Shown piece by piece: positions 32,377 through 43,885 of a stretch of 64,000 bases of DNA. The notes below the pieces were generated by a model. The model saw nothing but the letters and a program-made list of their open reading frames with translations. It made no database searches and had not been told where the DNA came from. Within the stretch, counting starts at the first letter, position 1; each line of letters opens with the position of its first letter. The DNA comes from Drosophila persimilis (taxonomy: Eukaryota; Arthropoda; Insecta; Diptera; Drosophilidae). The translations under genes and the position numbers were made by a program. The stretch is from positions 62,001 through 126,000 of the forward strand of contig NW_020825374.1 of NCBI RefSeq assembly GCF_003286085.1, in the 5' to 3' direction.

Positions 32377-33413
32377 TTGGTCAGACAGGCACAACGTGAG
32401 GCGTTTCCGAACGAGATGCGGTCGACAGAAGACGGCAAGACGATCGCCAGTGAAAGCGACATTCGAGGACTGGCGCCATACATAGATGGCCATGCAGTTC
32501 TGCGAGCATACGGCAGAGTGGATGCCGCATTGTGTATGCCATACAGTGCGATGAGGCCAATAATCCTGTCACACAAGCACAGTCTTACGGAGATGATTGT
32601 GCATCATTTCCACGCCAAGATGAAGCATCAAAACGTGGCTGCTACGATTGCGGAGATCCGAACAAGGTTCTGGATTACGAAGCTGAGACGCATACTACGG
32701 AAGACGATCTCAGCATGCAACGTGTGCAAGTTGCATCGGGCGCGGGCAGCGCCGCCAATAATGGGACTCCTGCCGAAGGATCGCCTGGAGACCAATGGCT
32801 GGCCATTTAAGAATACCGGACTGGATTACTTTGGACCACTATTGGTGAAAGTATCGCGGCACACGGAGAAGCGCTGGGTCGCCCTTTTCACGTGCCTGAC
32901 GACCAGGGCGATACATCTGGAGTTGGCATATGACCTGTCAACTGATTCCTGTATAATTGCGGTACAGAACTTCGTCTTCCGTCGAGGCCCAGAACATAGA
33001 CTTCGCAGTGACAACGGCAAGAACTTAATAGGAGCTAACAGGGAAGCCAGACGATTTGACGACGTGTTCGAGTCAGAAAGGATTCAGAGTGAGCTATCTG
33101 GCCGAGGCATCGAGTGTGTTTTCAACTGCCCAGTGAATCCATCTGAAAGAGGAGTCTGGGAACGAATGGTGCAGTGCGTGAAGAAGGTTCGGCGCTACAC
33201 TTTGAAGAAGATAACGCCGAGGGATCACGTACTGGTGAGTTTTGGTTCCAGAGGACGGAGCCGATTCGCAAGGGTGACATCTACGATCCAGCCTTGCCCA
33301 GAAGAGAGTGGCGCAAGGGAATCGTGGAGGCTGTCTACAAAGGAGCCGATGGAGTCATCAGACGCGCTAGTGTGCGCGTGAACGCACAGACGGCGGCCTA
33401 TCTCGGATTATGA
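32377..33413 (+). pseudogene. integrase of plus-strand BEL element
   Basis: The frame has the His-His...CNVCK zinc finger, then GLDYFGP (Asp), LRSDNGKNLIGA (Asp) and NPSERGVWERMVQCVKK (Glu in ERGVWE), so the DDE triad is present. Near 33235 the frame changes and part of the C-terminal region is missing. The last box (TEPIRKGDIYDPALPRREWRKG, ending AAYLGL at 33413) is in another frame. The stop is about 50 bp before the polypurine tract. Confidence 0.8.
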
Positions 33414-33464
33414 TGAGTCCCGTCTCCAAACTTGAGGTTTAGGATTTGAGTGAACCGGTTCTTC

Positions 33465-33477
33465 ACGGGGTCGGGGA
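33465..33477 (+). other. polypurine tract of plus-strand BEL element
   Basis: ACGGGGTCGGGGA lies immediately before the TGTCG start of the 3' LTR. It is short and interrupted by two pyrimidines. Confidence 0.5.
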
Positions 33478-33864
33478 TGTCGTCGTACGATTGTTTGACC
33501 GTGATAGGTGGCTAGTATTAATATAGTATTTATGTATATCGATAACTCGAATGAAACTCAAGCCACGAATGAACGGGCACATTTTCGGCGACCATGAGGT
33601 GCCGCCATAATTTAAGCTTCCTTTTTCACTGTCGTGGTCGCAGCAGGAGGACATACTGCGGTAAGAGTTATTAGCTCTAGTAAATAGGTTATGTATCTAT
33701 GTATGGAATTTATAGAATAAAACAGCATCAGCATCGGCACCAGCCGGCACCAGCGTTGTCAACTGCATTGGCAACGGTCGCCGACCGGGCTTTACTTGCG
33801 ACAAAAAACTGTTAGAGCGGAGTCGGAGGGTAATGTTAAAGGCAACTCCGCGGGAGCATCGACA
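33478..33864 (+). repeat. 3' LTR of plus-strand BEL element
   Basis: 387 bp, TGTCGTCG to CATCGACA. It aligns with the 5' LTR from end to end but with many substitutions and small indels, including a longer block around 33780. It is followed directly by a LOA RT sliver. Confidence 0.75.
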
Positions 33865-33935
33865 CACATGTCAAATACCTAGGCACAGTACTGGACAGCA
33901 AGCTGGCACGGAAACCCAGTGGACGGAGGAGTATC
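33865..33935 (+). pseudogene. LOA RT sliver
   Basis: The plus-strand frame reads HVKYLGTVLDSKLARKPSG, the short motif that follows YADD in LOA-type RT (family pattern VKYLGV-LDSKL-W). Only about 70 bp remain between the BEL LTR and the 3' end of CR1-like copy B. Confidence 0.6.
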
Positions 33936-35841
33936 TTGGACGTTGACATGCAATGACTGCATGTTTCAAGAGCAGAGGGCTGTTACGCGCGAATCCCAGG
34001 CAAAACGCAGCCCTCCTCCCGCCCAACCGACCGAGGGGCGCTGCTGCATGACGCACGGTGCGTAGCCGTACCGAACGCAAGAAGGATAGCTATTAGACTA
34101 ACATTCGAGGAAAATTAGCACTAAACTTACTAAGAAACTAAGCATGCAATCAAAATACAAATACCACTACAATTACAAATTACTATAAAGGTGTGTAAGG
34201 ATTAGTAATTTAATAAGAGGAAGAGAATTAGTGGTGGATATAATATGGTATAGGGAATTATAATCCGAGCATAAGACCCTAAAGGGTTCATGTAAGGAAT
34301 AATTCGATCTACAAAGTGGAAGGAACAACGGTATAACATTTCTAGTCAGTCTAATAGGAATCGTGAAGTTTAAGCGACTCAACAGATCAGGGCTGTCTAT
34401 GTCACCCCTGATCAAGTTGTGCATAAATATCACACCAAGCATTTTTCTACGGTTAACTAAGGATGGGAAGTTTACTAATAGTAGTCTACTAGAGTAAGAT
34501 AGGAGCCTTACACCCGCATCCCAGTTAAGGCCCCGCAGAGCAAAGAGTAAAAAGTTTTTCTGCACTGATTCTATACGGTCCTGGTGTGCTTTGTACTGAG
34601 GGCACCATACATCGGACGAACAAGCGAGTTATAGAGAGTCTTTGTTATATAGGCGTCGTCAAATTCCTTTGACCACCTCTTTTTAAACACAAGCACGCCC
34701 ATGGCCTTATTTACCATGGTAGAAATGTGTTCGGAAAACTTTAACTTCAGGTCAAACATAACACCTAGATCATCCACCAGAGTAATTCTCTCAAGAGAAC
34801 CACCAAATAGGGTATAGGGAGCCAACAAAGGGCTAGAACGATTAAATGTCATAACTTTGCATTTCGAGGCATTAAGGTGTAAAAAGTTTGCGCCACACCA
34901 TGACTGAAAGTTATTGAGATCGAATTGCAAGCGAGAATGAAATGAAATGTCCTTGTACTGGACAAAGAGTTCAACATCATCCGCATACATAAGTACTCGA
35001 GAGTATGTTAATACTGAAGGCAAGTCATTAATAAAGAGTGTGAAGAGTAAGAGGACTAGATGGCTGCCCTGTGGTACTCCCGAAGAAACCTTTACTGGTA
35101 AAAAGAGGGAGTTTTTGAAGAGGACTCTTTGAGACCTGGAACAAAGATAGCTAGAAATCCATCTCAGGAGGTTGGGCGGAAACCCTAAAAGGTCAAGATT
35201 ATGCGCTAAAAGGGAATGGTTTACAGAGTCGAATGCTTTACTAAAGTCGGTTTAAATAACATCCGTCTGTAAGTTACCTTGAAAGCCTTTAATAATGAAA
35301 GAGGTTAACTCTAACAAGTTCGTGGTGGTTGATTGCTGCCGTATAAATCCATGCTGAGTTGGAGATATAAGTGACTTGCAGAGATGTAAGTAACCTTCTC
35401 AAACATTTTAGGAATAGTGGATAACTTTGCTATACCTCTATAATTTTTTGCATCAGACTTGCTACCTTTTTTATGGAGAGGAATTATAAATTGGGCAAAA
35501 AGATCGGCAATTGCTTGATCATTATTTGCCGACGTATTACAAAATAATAGCGAGGATTGGTGTGCGGACGTTCTACTTTTACTGTTTACGAAGCAGTAAA
35601 ACTGTTTAGGGTCCTGAGAAAAACGTATCCTGCATCGAGATAGGTAGTTCTTATAGCATTGAGCATTAAGAACTGAAAAGTTTGACCGAGCTATTACATA
35701 GCGAGAGTGAGAAGTAGGAGAAACCACTTCTTGAAATTTTTTATAAAGTCTTGATTTTAAGTTTTTTAGACTGGATAACTCTTTGGTAAACCAAGGGGGT
35801 TTTCCAAATCTAATCGGACAAGAAAGCGGAACACAAGAATC
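33936..35841 (-). mobile_element. CR1-like non-LTR element, copy B
   Basis: Minus-strand relative of copies A and C. It keeps the YADD segment (LMYADDVELFVQYKD, 35023-34571) and the C-terminal RT tail (34565-34173). It has lost about 40 bp of the 3' UTR hairpin region and about 400 bp between the RT fingers and the linker (joint near 35488), and has frameshifts around 35240 and 35390. It is 5'-truncated at about 35841 against the 412-like element. Confidence 0.85.
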
Positions 35842-36575
35842 TGTAGAAATGGAATCGTAATCGAAGAGGGTGTTGTGTTGAAACAATAAGTAAAATATTG
35901 TATCCAAACATCCCAATCGGTTTTGTCAGCAGATATGTATGAACGACCGTATTCATTGAATGTTCTATGACTTCGTTCTATTGTCCCTAAGGTCTGGTGG
36001 TGGTGTGCAGTGGACGTTATGTTGTCTATCTTAAGATATTTGCAAAAATCATTTATGATTGAATTCTTATATTCTGTTCCCATGTCCGTAATGAACGTCT
36101 TCATCGGACCGTACTTCAGAATAAAGTTTTCAAATATTGCTTTGGCAACGGTTGTTGCGCTTTTATTTGGAATTGGTATGGATACTAAATACTTTGTTAA
36201 ATCGCATATTAGCGTAACTGCATATTCATTGCCATTTTCTGAGCATGGTAGTGGACCTATAGTATCCACTATCACTCTATCAAAAGCCATGGTTGGTATT
36301 TCCGTTAGTGTCATTGGAGTCCTAATATGAGTTGTTATTTTAGATTTCTGGCATTTTTGACATTTACGTATGTATTCTTTGATATGACGAGTCATGTTTT
36401 TCCAATAGTAATGTCTTTTTATTTTCGCTAGCGTTTTCGAAATGCCATTATGACCTCCTTGAGTTGGATCGTCGTGAACTTTAGACAGTATCGCTTCTTG
36501 ATCTTTTTCATTTTCTATTTGGGTCACCGGCTTGAGTAGCGCTACTCGTAATGATTTTAATATTTTATTGCCCAT
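35842..36575 (-). pseudogene. integrase of 412-like element
   Basis: Starting near 36575 the minus strand has the HHCC finger (HDDPTQGGHNG, then CQKCQKSK), DRVIVDTIGPLP with the first Asp, FITDMGTEYKNS with the second (DMG rather than DNG), and QTLGTIERSHRTFNEY with the Glu. The frame is open until about 35860, where CR1-like sequence replaces the C-terminal domain. About 85 bp (36576-36658) with a frame change link it to RNase H. Confidence 0.85.
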
Positions 36576-36658
36576 GTTCTTAAAAGATTCAATTGAACTT
36601 AATTCAAAGATCTCGGTGCCATTTTGAGCTGGCTGATCGCAAGTATACCGGCTTGCAT

Positions 36659-38062
36659 TTAAAGCCTTTGGAAGAACTGACCTAAGTCAAGGGTTCCATT
36701 GGTATACAGATCGCTAACATCAATTCTTGCTACAACTTTTCTTCCATGTTTTAAAAAACATATCTGATTTTGTATGTGCAAGGCCACTACTTTTCGTACT
36801 TCGTCATTACAAATGACTTCATATACGTTGGGCTTAGAAGCGTTGTCAAGAGTTTGCATAGGCAAATCTTCTTGTACATTTCCTGCGCAGGAATTTTTCT
36901 GTCTATTTTGTTGCCTGGTAGTGACTTTCAGGACTTTGTTGTGCATGTCTTTTAGGTCGGATATTGTAATCCTGGATAGGGCGTCTGCCAGGAAATTGTC
37001 TTTACCCTTGAGATATTCGACTGTGAAATCATATTCTTCTAGATCTAATCTCATTCTGGTTAGTTTTGAACTTGGATTTGTCATTGAGAACAAATAAGTT
37101 AGTGGTCTGTGGTCTGTCTTTACTGTAAAATGTTTTCCATAAATATATGGTCTGTAATGTGTAATTGCCCAGTGAATTGCTGCTAACTCTTGTTCTGTAG
37201 TAGTTTTGTTGCTTTCACCTTTGGTAAATGAGCGTGAAGCATATGCAACTGGGAGATGTTTATCTCCATATTTTTGTGTTAGAACAGCTCCACATGCGTG
37301 TTTACTTGCATCTGTAATTATGCAAAATTCTTTATTGAAATCTGGATATTTTAATAATGTGGGTTTAATTAAAGCCTTCTTTAAGTAATCGAATGCATTT
37401 TGGCATTCATCTGTCCATTGAAAGGTGACATTCTTTTTACATAATCGAGTTATGTGCCGTGAATAGTCGGCGAAATTTTTGATGAAATGTCTATAGTAAT
37501 TGCAAAATGCAACGAATCTTCTAGCGCTATCTGCGTCTGTAGGGACTGGATATTTTTCGATAACGTCATATTTTTTATCGTCGGGCAAAATGCCTTGATC
37601 AGTGCACTTGTGGCCTAGAAAAGTCACTTCGTGCATGAAGAAAGCGAATTTTTCTGGATGTAGCTTAAGGTTGTTTTTCCTACACAAATCAAAAACGTCT
37701 GTTAAGTTTTTGATCATGTGGTTTTCGGAACAACCGATGACTATTAGGTCATCCATATACAAGAATGCTTGTGAAGTATTAAGTCCAGAAAAAGCAATTG
37801 TCATCATTCTTTGAAAGGAATTTGGCGCTATTTTAAGACCATAAGGTAGTCTAGTGAATTGGTACGAGCCATTGCTCGTTGAAAAGGACGTTAAATCTCT
37901 AGAGTGTTGTTTCAGCTCTATTTGATGAAATCCAGACATTAAATCTAGACATGAAAAATATTTGGCTCTACCCAACTGATCAAGAATATCATCTATTCTT
38001 GGAAGTGGAAATTTATCGGACAATAATTTTTTGTTTATTTGACGATAGTCAATGACTAAACG
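36659..38062 (-). pseudogene. RT-RNase H of 412-like element
   Basis: The frame is open for 454 codons from just after the TAG at 38063. RT boxes are KFPLPRIDDILDQLG, FSCLDLMSGFHQIEL (Asp), LPYGLKIAPNSFQRMM and FLYMDDLIVIG. RNase H has IITDASKHACGAVL, TTTEQELAAIHWAI and VKTDHRPLTYLF. All acidic residues are present. The C-terminal connection to integrase is variable sequence. This is one of the best-preserved RT domains in the window. Confidence 0.85.
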
Positions 38063-39019
38063 CTATCTTTTATTTTCAGATCCTGGGAGACCTTTTTTGG
38101 GTACAAGTAGTATTGGACTATTGTACTCCGAAACTGATGGTTCTACTATTTTGTCCAGAATGAGTTTTTCTACCTGTTTATTGATTTCGTCTTTGTGTGC
38201 GTGTGGAATTCTATAATTTTTTGTGTATACCGGGTTGTTATCCTTCAATCTTAGCTCTTGCCTATACAAATTATTAGTTGTTATCGATTCGGTTTCAAGT
38301 CCGAATATGTCTGTATACTGTGTGCATAAATCTTTTAGTTTTCTTTTAAATAGTGGCGGACAGTTTTTAGTTAGCTTTTTCATGACATCTTCGTGTCTAT
38401 CCTTGCTAATTTCTTGGACTATATCATAGTCACTTAGCATTTCGGTTTTTATTTTATTAATATTTAGGATTTTGGTTGAATTTGTTGTATTCAACACTCG
38501 GACAAAAATGTTGTTTTTATTGGAAATTGTATTTCCAATGAATATTCCGTCCTCAATTTCTTGATTCGGGATTAGAACGGTATGTTCTGTTGACGCTAAT
38601 TTAATTTGTCGGACAACTTCAGCGCGTGCTGGAAGAATTGTGGCATTATTATCACAAGTGTGTGTGATAGGTATGTTTATTGGGAAGTTAAGATTGTTTG
38701 GCCGTAGTATTAGAGTGTCACTAGTATGTGTACAATCTAATAGGCAATTGAATTTTTTAATGAAGTCTATACCTATAATGTCATCGCTAGGGATTGGAAA
38801 GTTTTGTTCAACTAAATGATAATGGTGTGGGATTATATACTTTCCTGTAGATAATTCTACGAATGCTAAACCTTTTGAAAAAACTGAACCTTCGCCGATT
38901 CCTGATATTTTGGTTGATATGTTAACATTAACATTATCAAAAATATCGATATTTTCTTTTAGTATTGAAATGTCTGCACCAGTATCTATTAATAAGGTAA
39001 ATGTATTACCTGTTTTCAA
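38063..39019 (-). pseudogene. protease and RT start of 412-like element
   Basis: Retropepsin LLIDTGADISILKE at about 38990-38950, with a GIDFIKKFNCLLD end box. A long linker follows, then the RT start (VYTKNYRIPHAHKDEINKQV, SPILLVPKKGLPGSENKR). It ends at a TAG (38065-38063) where the family has Trp (KRWRLVIDYR). The next codon continues the RT in the same frame, so one nonsense change separates it from 36659-38062. Confidence 0.85.
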
Positions 39020-39662
39020 ATTTTTAAGCTTTATAAATATTCCTGAACTAAGATTGATGTTGTATACTATCGCACAATTTGAATATCTTAAGGGGTTTAT
39101 TGGTTTTCCGAACTACTTTCAGTAGCTCGTACATTTACATTGTTGGCATTGTTTTGGCCTCTGTTTGAGTTGCCCTGGCCCCTAGAGTTTCCTCTATTTT
39201 GGCCTCAATAATTGCCTCTGTAATTATTTTGGTTATTGTTACTATAGTAATTACCTCTGTTTTGGTAATTACCTCTGTTCGATCTATTATTGCCTCGGTC
39301 ATTGTAACTTCTTCGATAACCGCGACCACTGTTGCCTCTGTAATGAAATACTGTGCTGGCATTTCCAGTTATTTCGGTGCTGCAATGGATGTATTTACCC
39401 ATTGCGTCGTTGAAAGTATTGAAGTTGCCTGCTTCAAGTATTAGGCGCAGCTTTTCATGCTCACAATTGCGAGTCATTGCTGCTATGGACTCTTTCGTCG
39501 AAAATTTGTTGGCGTTATCTGCGTCTAGCCCTTCATCAATATATGATGCTTCGAGCTGCTTGCGCAGATTGTCAATATCGGTGGTATATTGAGATGCCGT
39601 TTTTCCTTTTTGTTTAATATTGGATATTTTTGCTTTAATAACGTCAGAGGAGTTTATAAGCT
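39020..39662 (-). pseudogene. gag C-terminal part of 412-like element
   Basis: The frame 39477-39205 ends in an Asn/Gly/Arg-rich run (repeats of RGNY and NRGN) typical of 412/mdg1 gag, which uses these repeats in place of CCHC knuckles. A TGA at about 39206, where the repeat would have CGA, interrupts it, and the repeats continue beyond. A further piece reaches about 39660. The N-terminal half is absent. Confidence 0.7.
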
Positions 39663-40552
39663 AGAGTCGCCTATTCCCGAGACTTCAGTCGCTGATTTCA
39701 TTTTTCGAAGCTGAAGCTGATTCGCGAAACGAGAAGTTATTAGATGCAACTGGGAGTCGGAATCCAACAACGATGATTTTTGACGCTGCTCCAAGAAAGA
39801 GGCCATTGATTCCTAGGACGGAATTAAGTTTGCGAATGCGGGGTCGTTGAATTGTTTCTCCCACTTCTCTTGGCTCGCTGGATCCAGTTTTCGGAGAAGC
39901 TCTTGCACGACGATGCATCCTGCGATCTGCTCAGTGGTGCCCAAACCCTGGAATTGAACATATGTGAATTGAACTTGTCTGAAAGCTCCCAGGTTCCACA
40001 GCCTGGAGCGCCAAGATCTCATTGATGTGTGCTTGAAAGACCAATCGCCGATTATTGATCTGTTTTCCAACAAATCTAATGCCACAGCATAATTGCCATC
40101 TGAGATTTCCAGCGACCGAACAGTCTCCAATGCCGAATCCCGCAGACAGGAACGCAAATGCTGGAGCTTTTCTATGTTTGTTAAGTCCGGATGGCTGTCG
40201 ATGATGGTGGCAAACATTGAATAGAAATCCGTCCAGTTCGCATACCCGCCGCTAAACGTCGGCAATGGTATTGGAGGCAGGGATGGTACTTGTCTACGGT
40301 GAGGTAGAAATTGCGAGCCGGCAAACTCAACCGTAGTGTTTCTTCCAGCCAAGGTAGAATGAAACGGCATGCGGCCTCTATTCTTAGCATTTCCCTCATA
40401 ATCGCCGCCTTCAGCGAGCTGGCAAGTGACTCAAAAATGTCACACAAACCACTGTAAATTTCGCTTCGATCCAATTCCTGAAGCTCGCCGTGAAACATCT
40501 CAAATTTGCCGATCAACTTCTCGACTTGCTCTTGCTTTACCACGAGCATGTA
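39663..40552 (-). pseudogene. BEL/Pao gag joined to protease, fragment
   Basis: The minus-strand frames 40549-40181 and 40370-39813 give BEL gag: an EKLIGKFEMFHGELQELDRSE coiled-coil-like region, then LPTFSGGYANWTDFYSMFATII and EKLQHLRSCLRDSALETVRSL. These continue through LGTTEQIAGCIVVQELLRKLDP to a point near 39810. There the sequence changes to a protease-like SQLHLITSRFANQLQLR segment (about 39760-39690). Nucleocapsid is missing between the two. It matches the BEL element at 54166 in style. Confidence 0.75.
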
Positions 40553-40669
40553 TTAGTCACAGTCCGACGATTCATTCTGCCAAGCGGTAGCTAACCTTTT
40601 CATTTTCTCTCATAATTCCGTTGACTTAAGCTTCAAAAAAGACACCCTGTTTTGCTCACTGGTCATTGG

Positions 40670-40842
40670 ACGACATCTTGGACGACTACGCGTTCGACGA
40701 GAGCGACCTAGCCAGAGGTCTCAGCCACATCGTTGCCGTGGAGGAGCCGGAGTCCCCTGACAGCGATCTAGAAGCAACAATGGTGGAGGCGAGCCTCAGG
40801 AATGTCGTTGACGCTCCTGCAGATAAACCTCCACCATTGTAA
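40670..40842 (+). pseudogene. LOA ORF1 C-terminal end
   Basis: 57 codons, strongly acidic (VAVEEPESPDSDLEATMVE), ending with the PPPL-stop that overlaps the ORF2 start. The equivalent part of the minus-strand copy (22285-22460) is also acidic and ends the same way. Confidence 0.7.
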
Positions 40843-42165
40843 GGCAGCATGCGCTGCTCTACTGCTCCACCCGGCCAAGGGTGGAGCCGACATAGTCCTC
40901 ATTCAGGAGCCCTGGGTCCTCGGAAACAGGGTCTCCGGTCTGAGGACTTCTGACTACAAGCTATACGTAGCTGAAACCGCAGGTAAAATTCGTACCTGCA
41001 TTCTTGAAAAAAGAGAGTTGCACTTATCTTTGCTCCCAAATTTCAGCAATGAAGACCACACCGCAGTGAGTCTCGAAGGCCAGGAGCGCTCACTGAGGAT
41101 CTGCTCCGCATACATGGGGCATGAACAACCAGACCCCCCTCCACACGCGCCTCTCCGGGCTCTAATCGCAGACTGCTCGGCCAAGGGCATCGGCCTAATT
41201 GTGGGGTGCGATGCCAATGCACATCACTGTCAGTGGGGAAGCACTGACACAAACGAAAGGGGTGAGTACCTTTTCAGTTACTTACTGACCACTCAGATGG
41301 TCTTATTAAACCGGGGTAGTGATCCCACCTTTATTATTAAAAACCGCAAGGAGGTCCTGGACTTCACGCTTGCCTCTCATGAGATACTGCGTAACATTGT
41401 ATCCTGGAGGGTCCTGGAAGAGCACTCCTTCTCGGACCACAGGTACGTGGAAACTGTCTTCTCCTTCGCAGTACTTCGCCAGTCCGATTCCGGAACATCA
41501 GGCGGACAAACTGGACTCGGTACTCTGATTACCTCTGTCGTGTTCTCTCTGAGCCCCCATTTGAGGAGGAGTTCTCCACGGAGGCCACGACTCGTCTTCT
41601 TAAGATCTTTACCGACGCCTGCAATAAGGCGCTCGACAAAGCATGCCCCTCTGGCAAGAACAGAGGCCGGAAGAAACCTGAATGGTGGAATCCGAAACTG
41701 GGTGAACTCCGGAAAGCCTCCCGGAGACTCTTCAATAAAGCTAAGGCTGAAAACGTTGAGCAAAACTGGGCCGAATACAAGGCCAGTCTGTCAACCTACA
41801 ACAAAGAACTTAGAAAAGCCAAACGCGCCTCCTGGCGTAAGTTCTGCAGCGAAATCGAGAGTAACTCAGAAGCCTCACGCTTGCGCAGAGTTCTCTCGAA
41901 GACAACACCCACCTTGGGCTACTTGAAGAACACCGACCAGTCGTGGACTACGTCGAGCGATGAGTCGCTAAATCTTCTCCTAAATACCCACTTCCCTGGC
42001 TGATGAAAACAGACCCAACTACCTCGCGCCTCCTGTCGCCTCAAATGCCATCCTGAGACTGCTAAGCCAGGAGAACATTTCCTGGGCGATCAGAAGCTTT
42101 AAACCCTACAAGTCCGCGGGGCCAGACGGCATTTTCCCTGCCCAACTGATTCACGCGGGACATTC
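40802..42165 (+). pseudogene. LOA ORF2, endonuclease and RT start
   Basis: The frame from 40802 has LLQINLHHCKAACAAL, LIQEPWVLG (Glu), GCDANAHHCQWGS (Asp/Asn) and EEHSFSDHRYVET (Asp-His), a complete APE-type endonuclease motif set. A frameshift near 41470 moves the linker to other frames (KKPEWWNPKL at about 41675). The RT start box lies at about 42080-42155. Its 3' part is missing beyond the CR1-like insertion. Confidence 0.8.
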
Positions 42166-43478
42166 TTGGACGTTGATATGCAATGACTGCATCTTTCAAG
42201 GGGCGATGCAGTTACTGCACCGTCAAGTGGCCCGTGTGACACCAGCAGAAGGCTGTTACGCGCGGATCCCAGGCAAAACGCAGCCCTCCTCCCGCCCAAC
42301 CGACCGAGGGGCGCTGCCGCATGACGCGCGGTGCGTAGCCGAACCAAACGCGAACATGCAAGAAAGATAGATATTAGACTAACATTCGAGGAAAATTAGC
42401 ACTAAACTCACTAAGAAACTAAGCATGCAATCAAAATACAAATACCACTACACTACTAATTAATCGAAAGGTGTGTAAGGATTAATAATTTAATAAGAGG
42501 AAGAGAATTAGTATTGGATATAATATGGTAGAGGGAATTATAATCCGAGCATAAGACCCTAAACGGTTCATGCAAGGAATAATTCGATCTACAAAGTGGA
42601 AGGAACAACGGTGTAAAATTTCTAGTCAGTCTAACAGGAATCGTGAAGTTTATGCGGCTCAACAGATCAGGGCTGTCTATGTCACCCCTGATCAAGTTGT
42701 GCATAAATATCACACCAAGCATTATTCTACGGTTAACTAAGGATGGGAGGTTTACTAATAATAGTCTACTAGAGTAAGATGGGAGTCTTACACCCGCATC
42801 CCAGTTAAGGCCCCGCAGAGCAAAGAGTAAAAAGTTGTTCTGTACTGATTCTATACGGTCCTGGTGTACTTTGTACTGAGGGAACCATACACAGGAGCCG
42901 TATTCTAAGATCGGACGAACAAGCGATGTATAGAGAGTCTTTGTTATACAGGGGTCGTCAAATTCCTTTGACCACCTCTTTATAAACCCAAGCACGCCCA
43001 TGGCCTTATTTACCATGGTAGAAATGTGTTCGGAAAACTTTAACTTGGGGTCTAACATAACACCCAGATCATCCACCAGGGTAATTCTCTCAAGAGAACC
43101 CCCAAATAGGGTGTATGGAGCCAACAAAGGGCTAGAACGATGAAATGTCATAACTTTGCATTTTGAGGCATTAAGGTGTAACAAGTTTGCACAACACCAT
43201 GACTGAAAGCTATTGAGATCGGATTGCAAGCGAGAATGAAATGAAATGTCCTTGTACTGGACACAGAGTTTAACATCATCCGCATACATAAGTACTCGAG
43301 AGTATGTTAATACTGAAGGCAAGTTATTAATAAAGAGTGTGAAGAGTAAGGGGCCTAGATGGCTGCCCAGTGGTACTCCCGAAGAAACCTTTACTGGTAA
43401 AGAGAGGGAGTTTTTGAAGAGGACTCTTTGAGACCTAGAACAAAGATAGCTAGAAATCCATCTCAGGAGGTTGGGCGG
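42166..43478 (-). mobile_element. CR1-like copy C, 3' part
   Basis: 3' UTR (42166-42455, with the hairpin and GC-rich block) and the RT C-terminal half. The minus-strand frame 43322-42456 includes LMYADDVKLCVQYKD, FGGSLERITLVDDLG and the full C-terminal tail with stop at 42456. This copy has the 240-bp YADD segment missing from copy A. It is broken at 43478 by the young BEL element and continues at 51326. Confidence 0.9.
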
Positions 43479-43842
43479 TGTTTGTAGTGGAGCGGATCGA
43501 GGATCAATTATCCAACGGCGAGGTGTATGTTCCAGTATAAACTCCTACCAGTCGTCACAGAAGGGAAAGACCGATGGGTTTCGTTGTGTGTATATATATA
43601 TATTGTTCATATAGTTATTGGGTATTCGCGCGGTATGTCGACAGGTTGAAGCGGGGGTGAAAACGTAACTAACTCTCTATGCCTTATGATCTATGCTTTA
43701 TGCTGCCTTTGTGCTGCGGTGAGCGCCGTGTGGATCGTGGATTGTGGATCCGAGCGCCCCTCCGAGCGCGCGAGCGCGAGCCGGGACCGAGGCGCGCGGA
43801 GCCGGCACAGTGCGCGGAAACTGTCTATTGCTGGCCTGAACA
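43479..43842 (-). repeat. 3' LTR of young BEL element
   Basis: 364 bp, minus-strand ends TGTTCAGGCC and ACAAACA. It contains a TATATATATATA stretch near 43597 and a GC-rich CGCGCGAGCG segment near 43770. It matches the 5' LTR except for one base. Confidence 0.95.
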
Positions 43843-43858
43843 TCCTCCCCCCCCCTTG
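43843..43858 (-). other. polypurine tract of young BEL element
   Basis: On the minus strand a run of ten G with AGGA lies immediately before the 3' LTR. It is 28 bp downstream of the stop of the second ORF. Confidence 0.85.
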
Positions 43859-43885
43859 CAGGATTGCAAAGTATAATGGGGTGGC

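Larger units (their letters stand above)
27855..33864 (+). mobile_element. BEL/Pao element, degenerate, full length
   Basis: Two related LTRs (27855-28230, 33478-33864) enclose leader, gag, protease, RT, RNase H and integrase in BEL order. LTR ends are TGTCG...CGACA. The LTRs differ at many positions, so the copy is old or composite. There is no matching target duplication (left flank TCCAA, right flank CACAT). The body has frameshifts, a 117-bp copied block and a deletion at the integrase end. It is a separate family from the elements at 43479 and 54166. Confidence 0.85.
35842..39662 (-). mobile_element. 412/mdg1-like LTR retrotransposon, LTRs missing
   Basis: The minus strand reads gag end, protease, RT-RNase H and integrase in gypsy order. 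YMDDLIVIGCSENH and the Asn/Gly/Arg-rich gag end point to the 412/mdg1/blood group. Both ends are cut, by CR1-like copy B at the integrase side and by BEL sequence at the gag side. No LTR is present. Coding damage is light: single nonsense codons and one frameshift. The AT-rich codon use contrasts sharply with the GC-rich array units. Confidence 0.85.
40670..42165 (+). mobile_element. LOA-clade non-LTR element, plus-strand, ORF1 end to RT start
   Basis: Contains the acidic end of ORF1 (DDILDDYAFDES to DKPPPL-stop at 40842), ORF2 starting at 40802 with a 41-bp overlap, the full endonuclease, and the first RT box (SFKPYKSAGPDGIFPAQLI at about 42090-42155). It is cut at 42165 by CR1-like copy C. 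40553-40669 is a short non-coding stretch of unknown origin. Confidence 0.85.
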
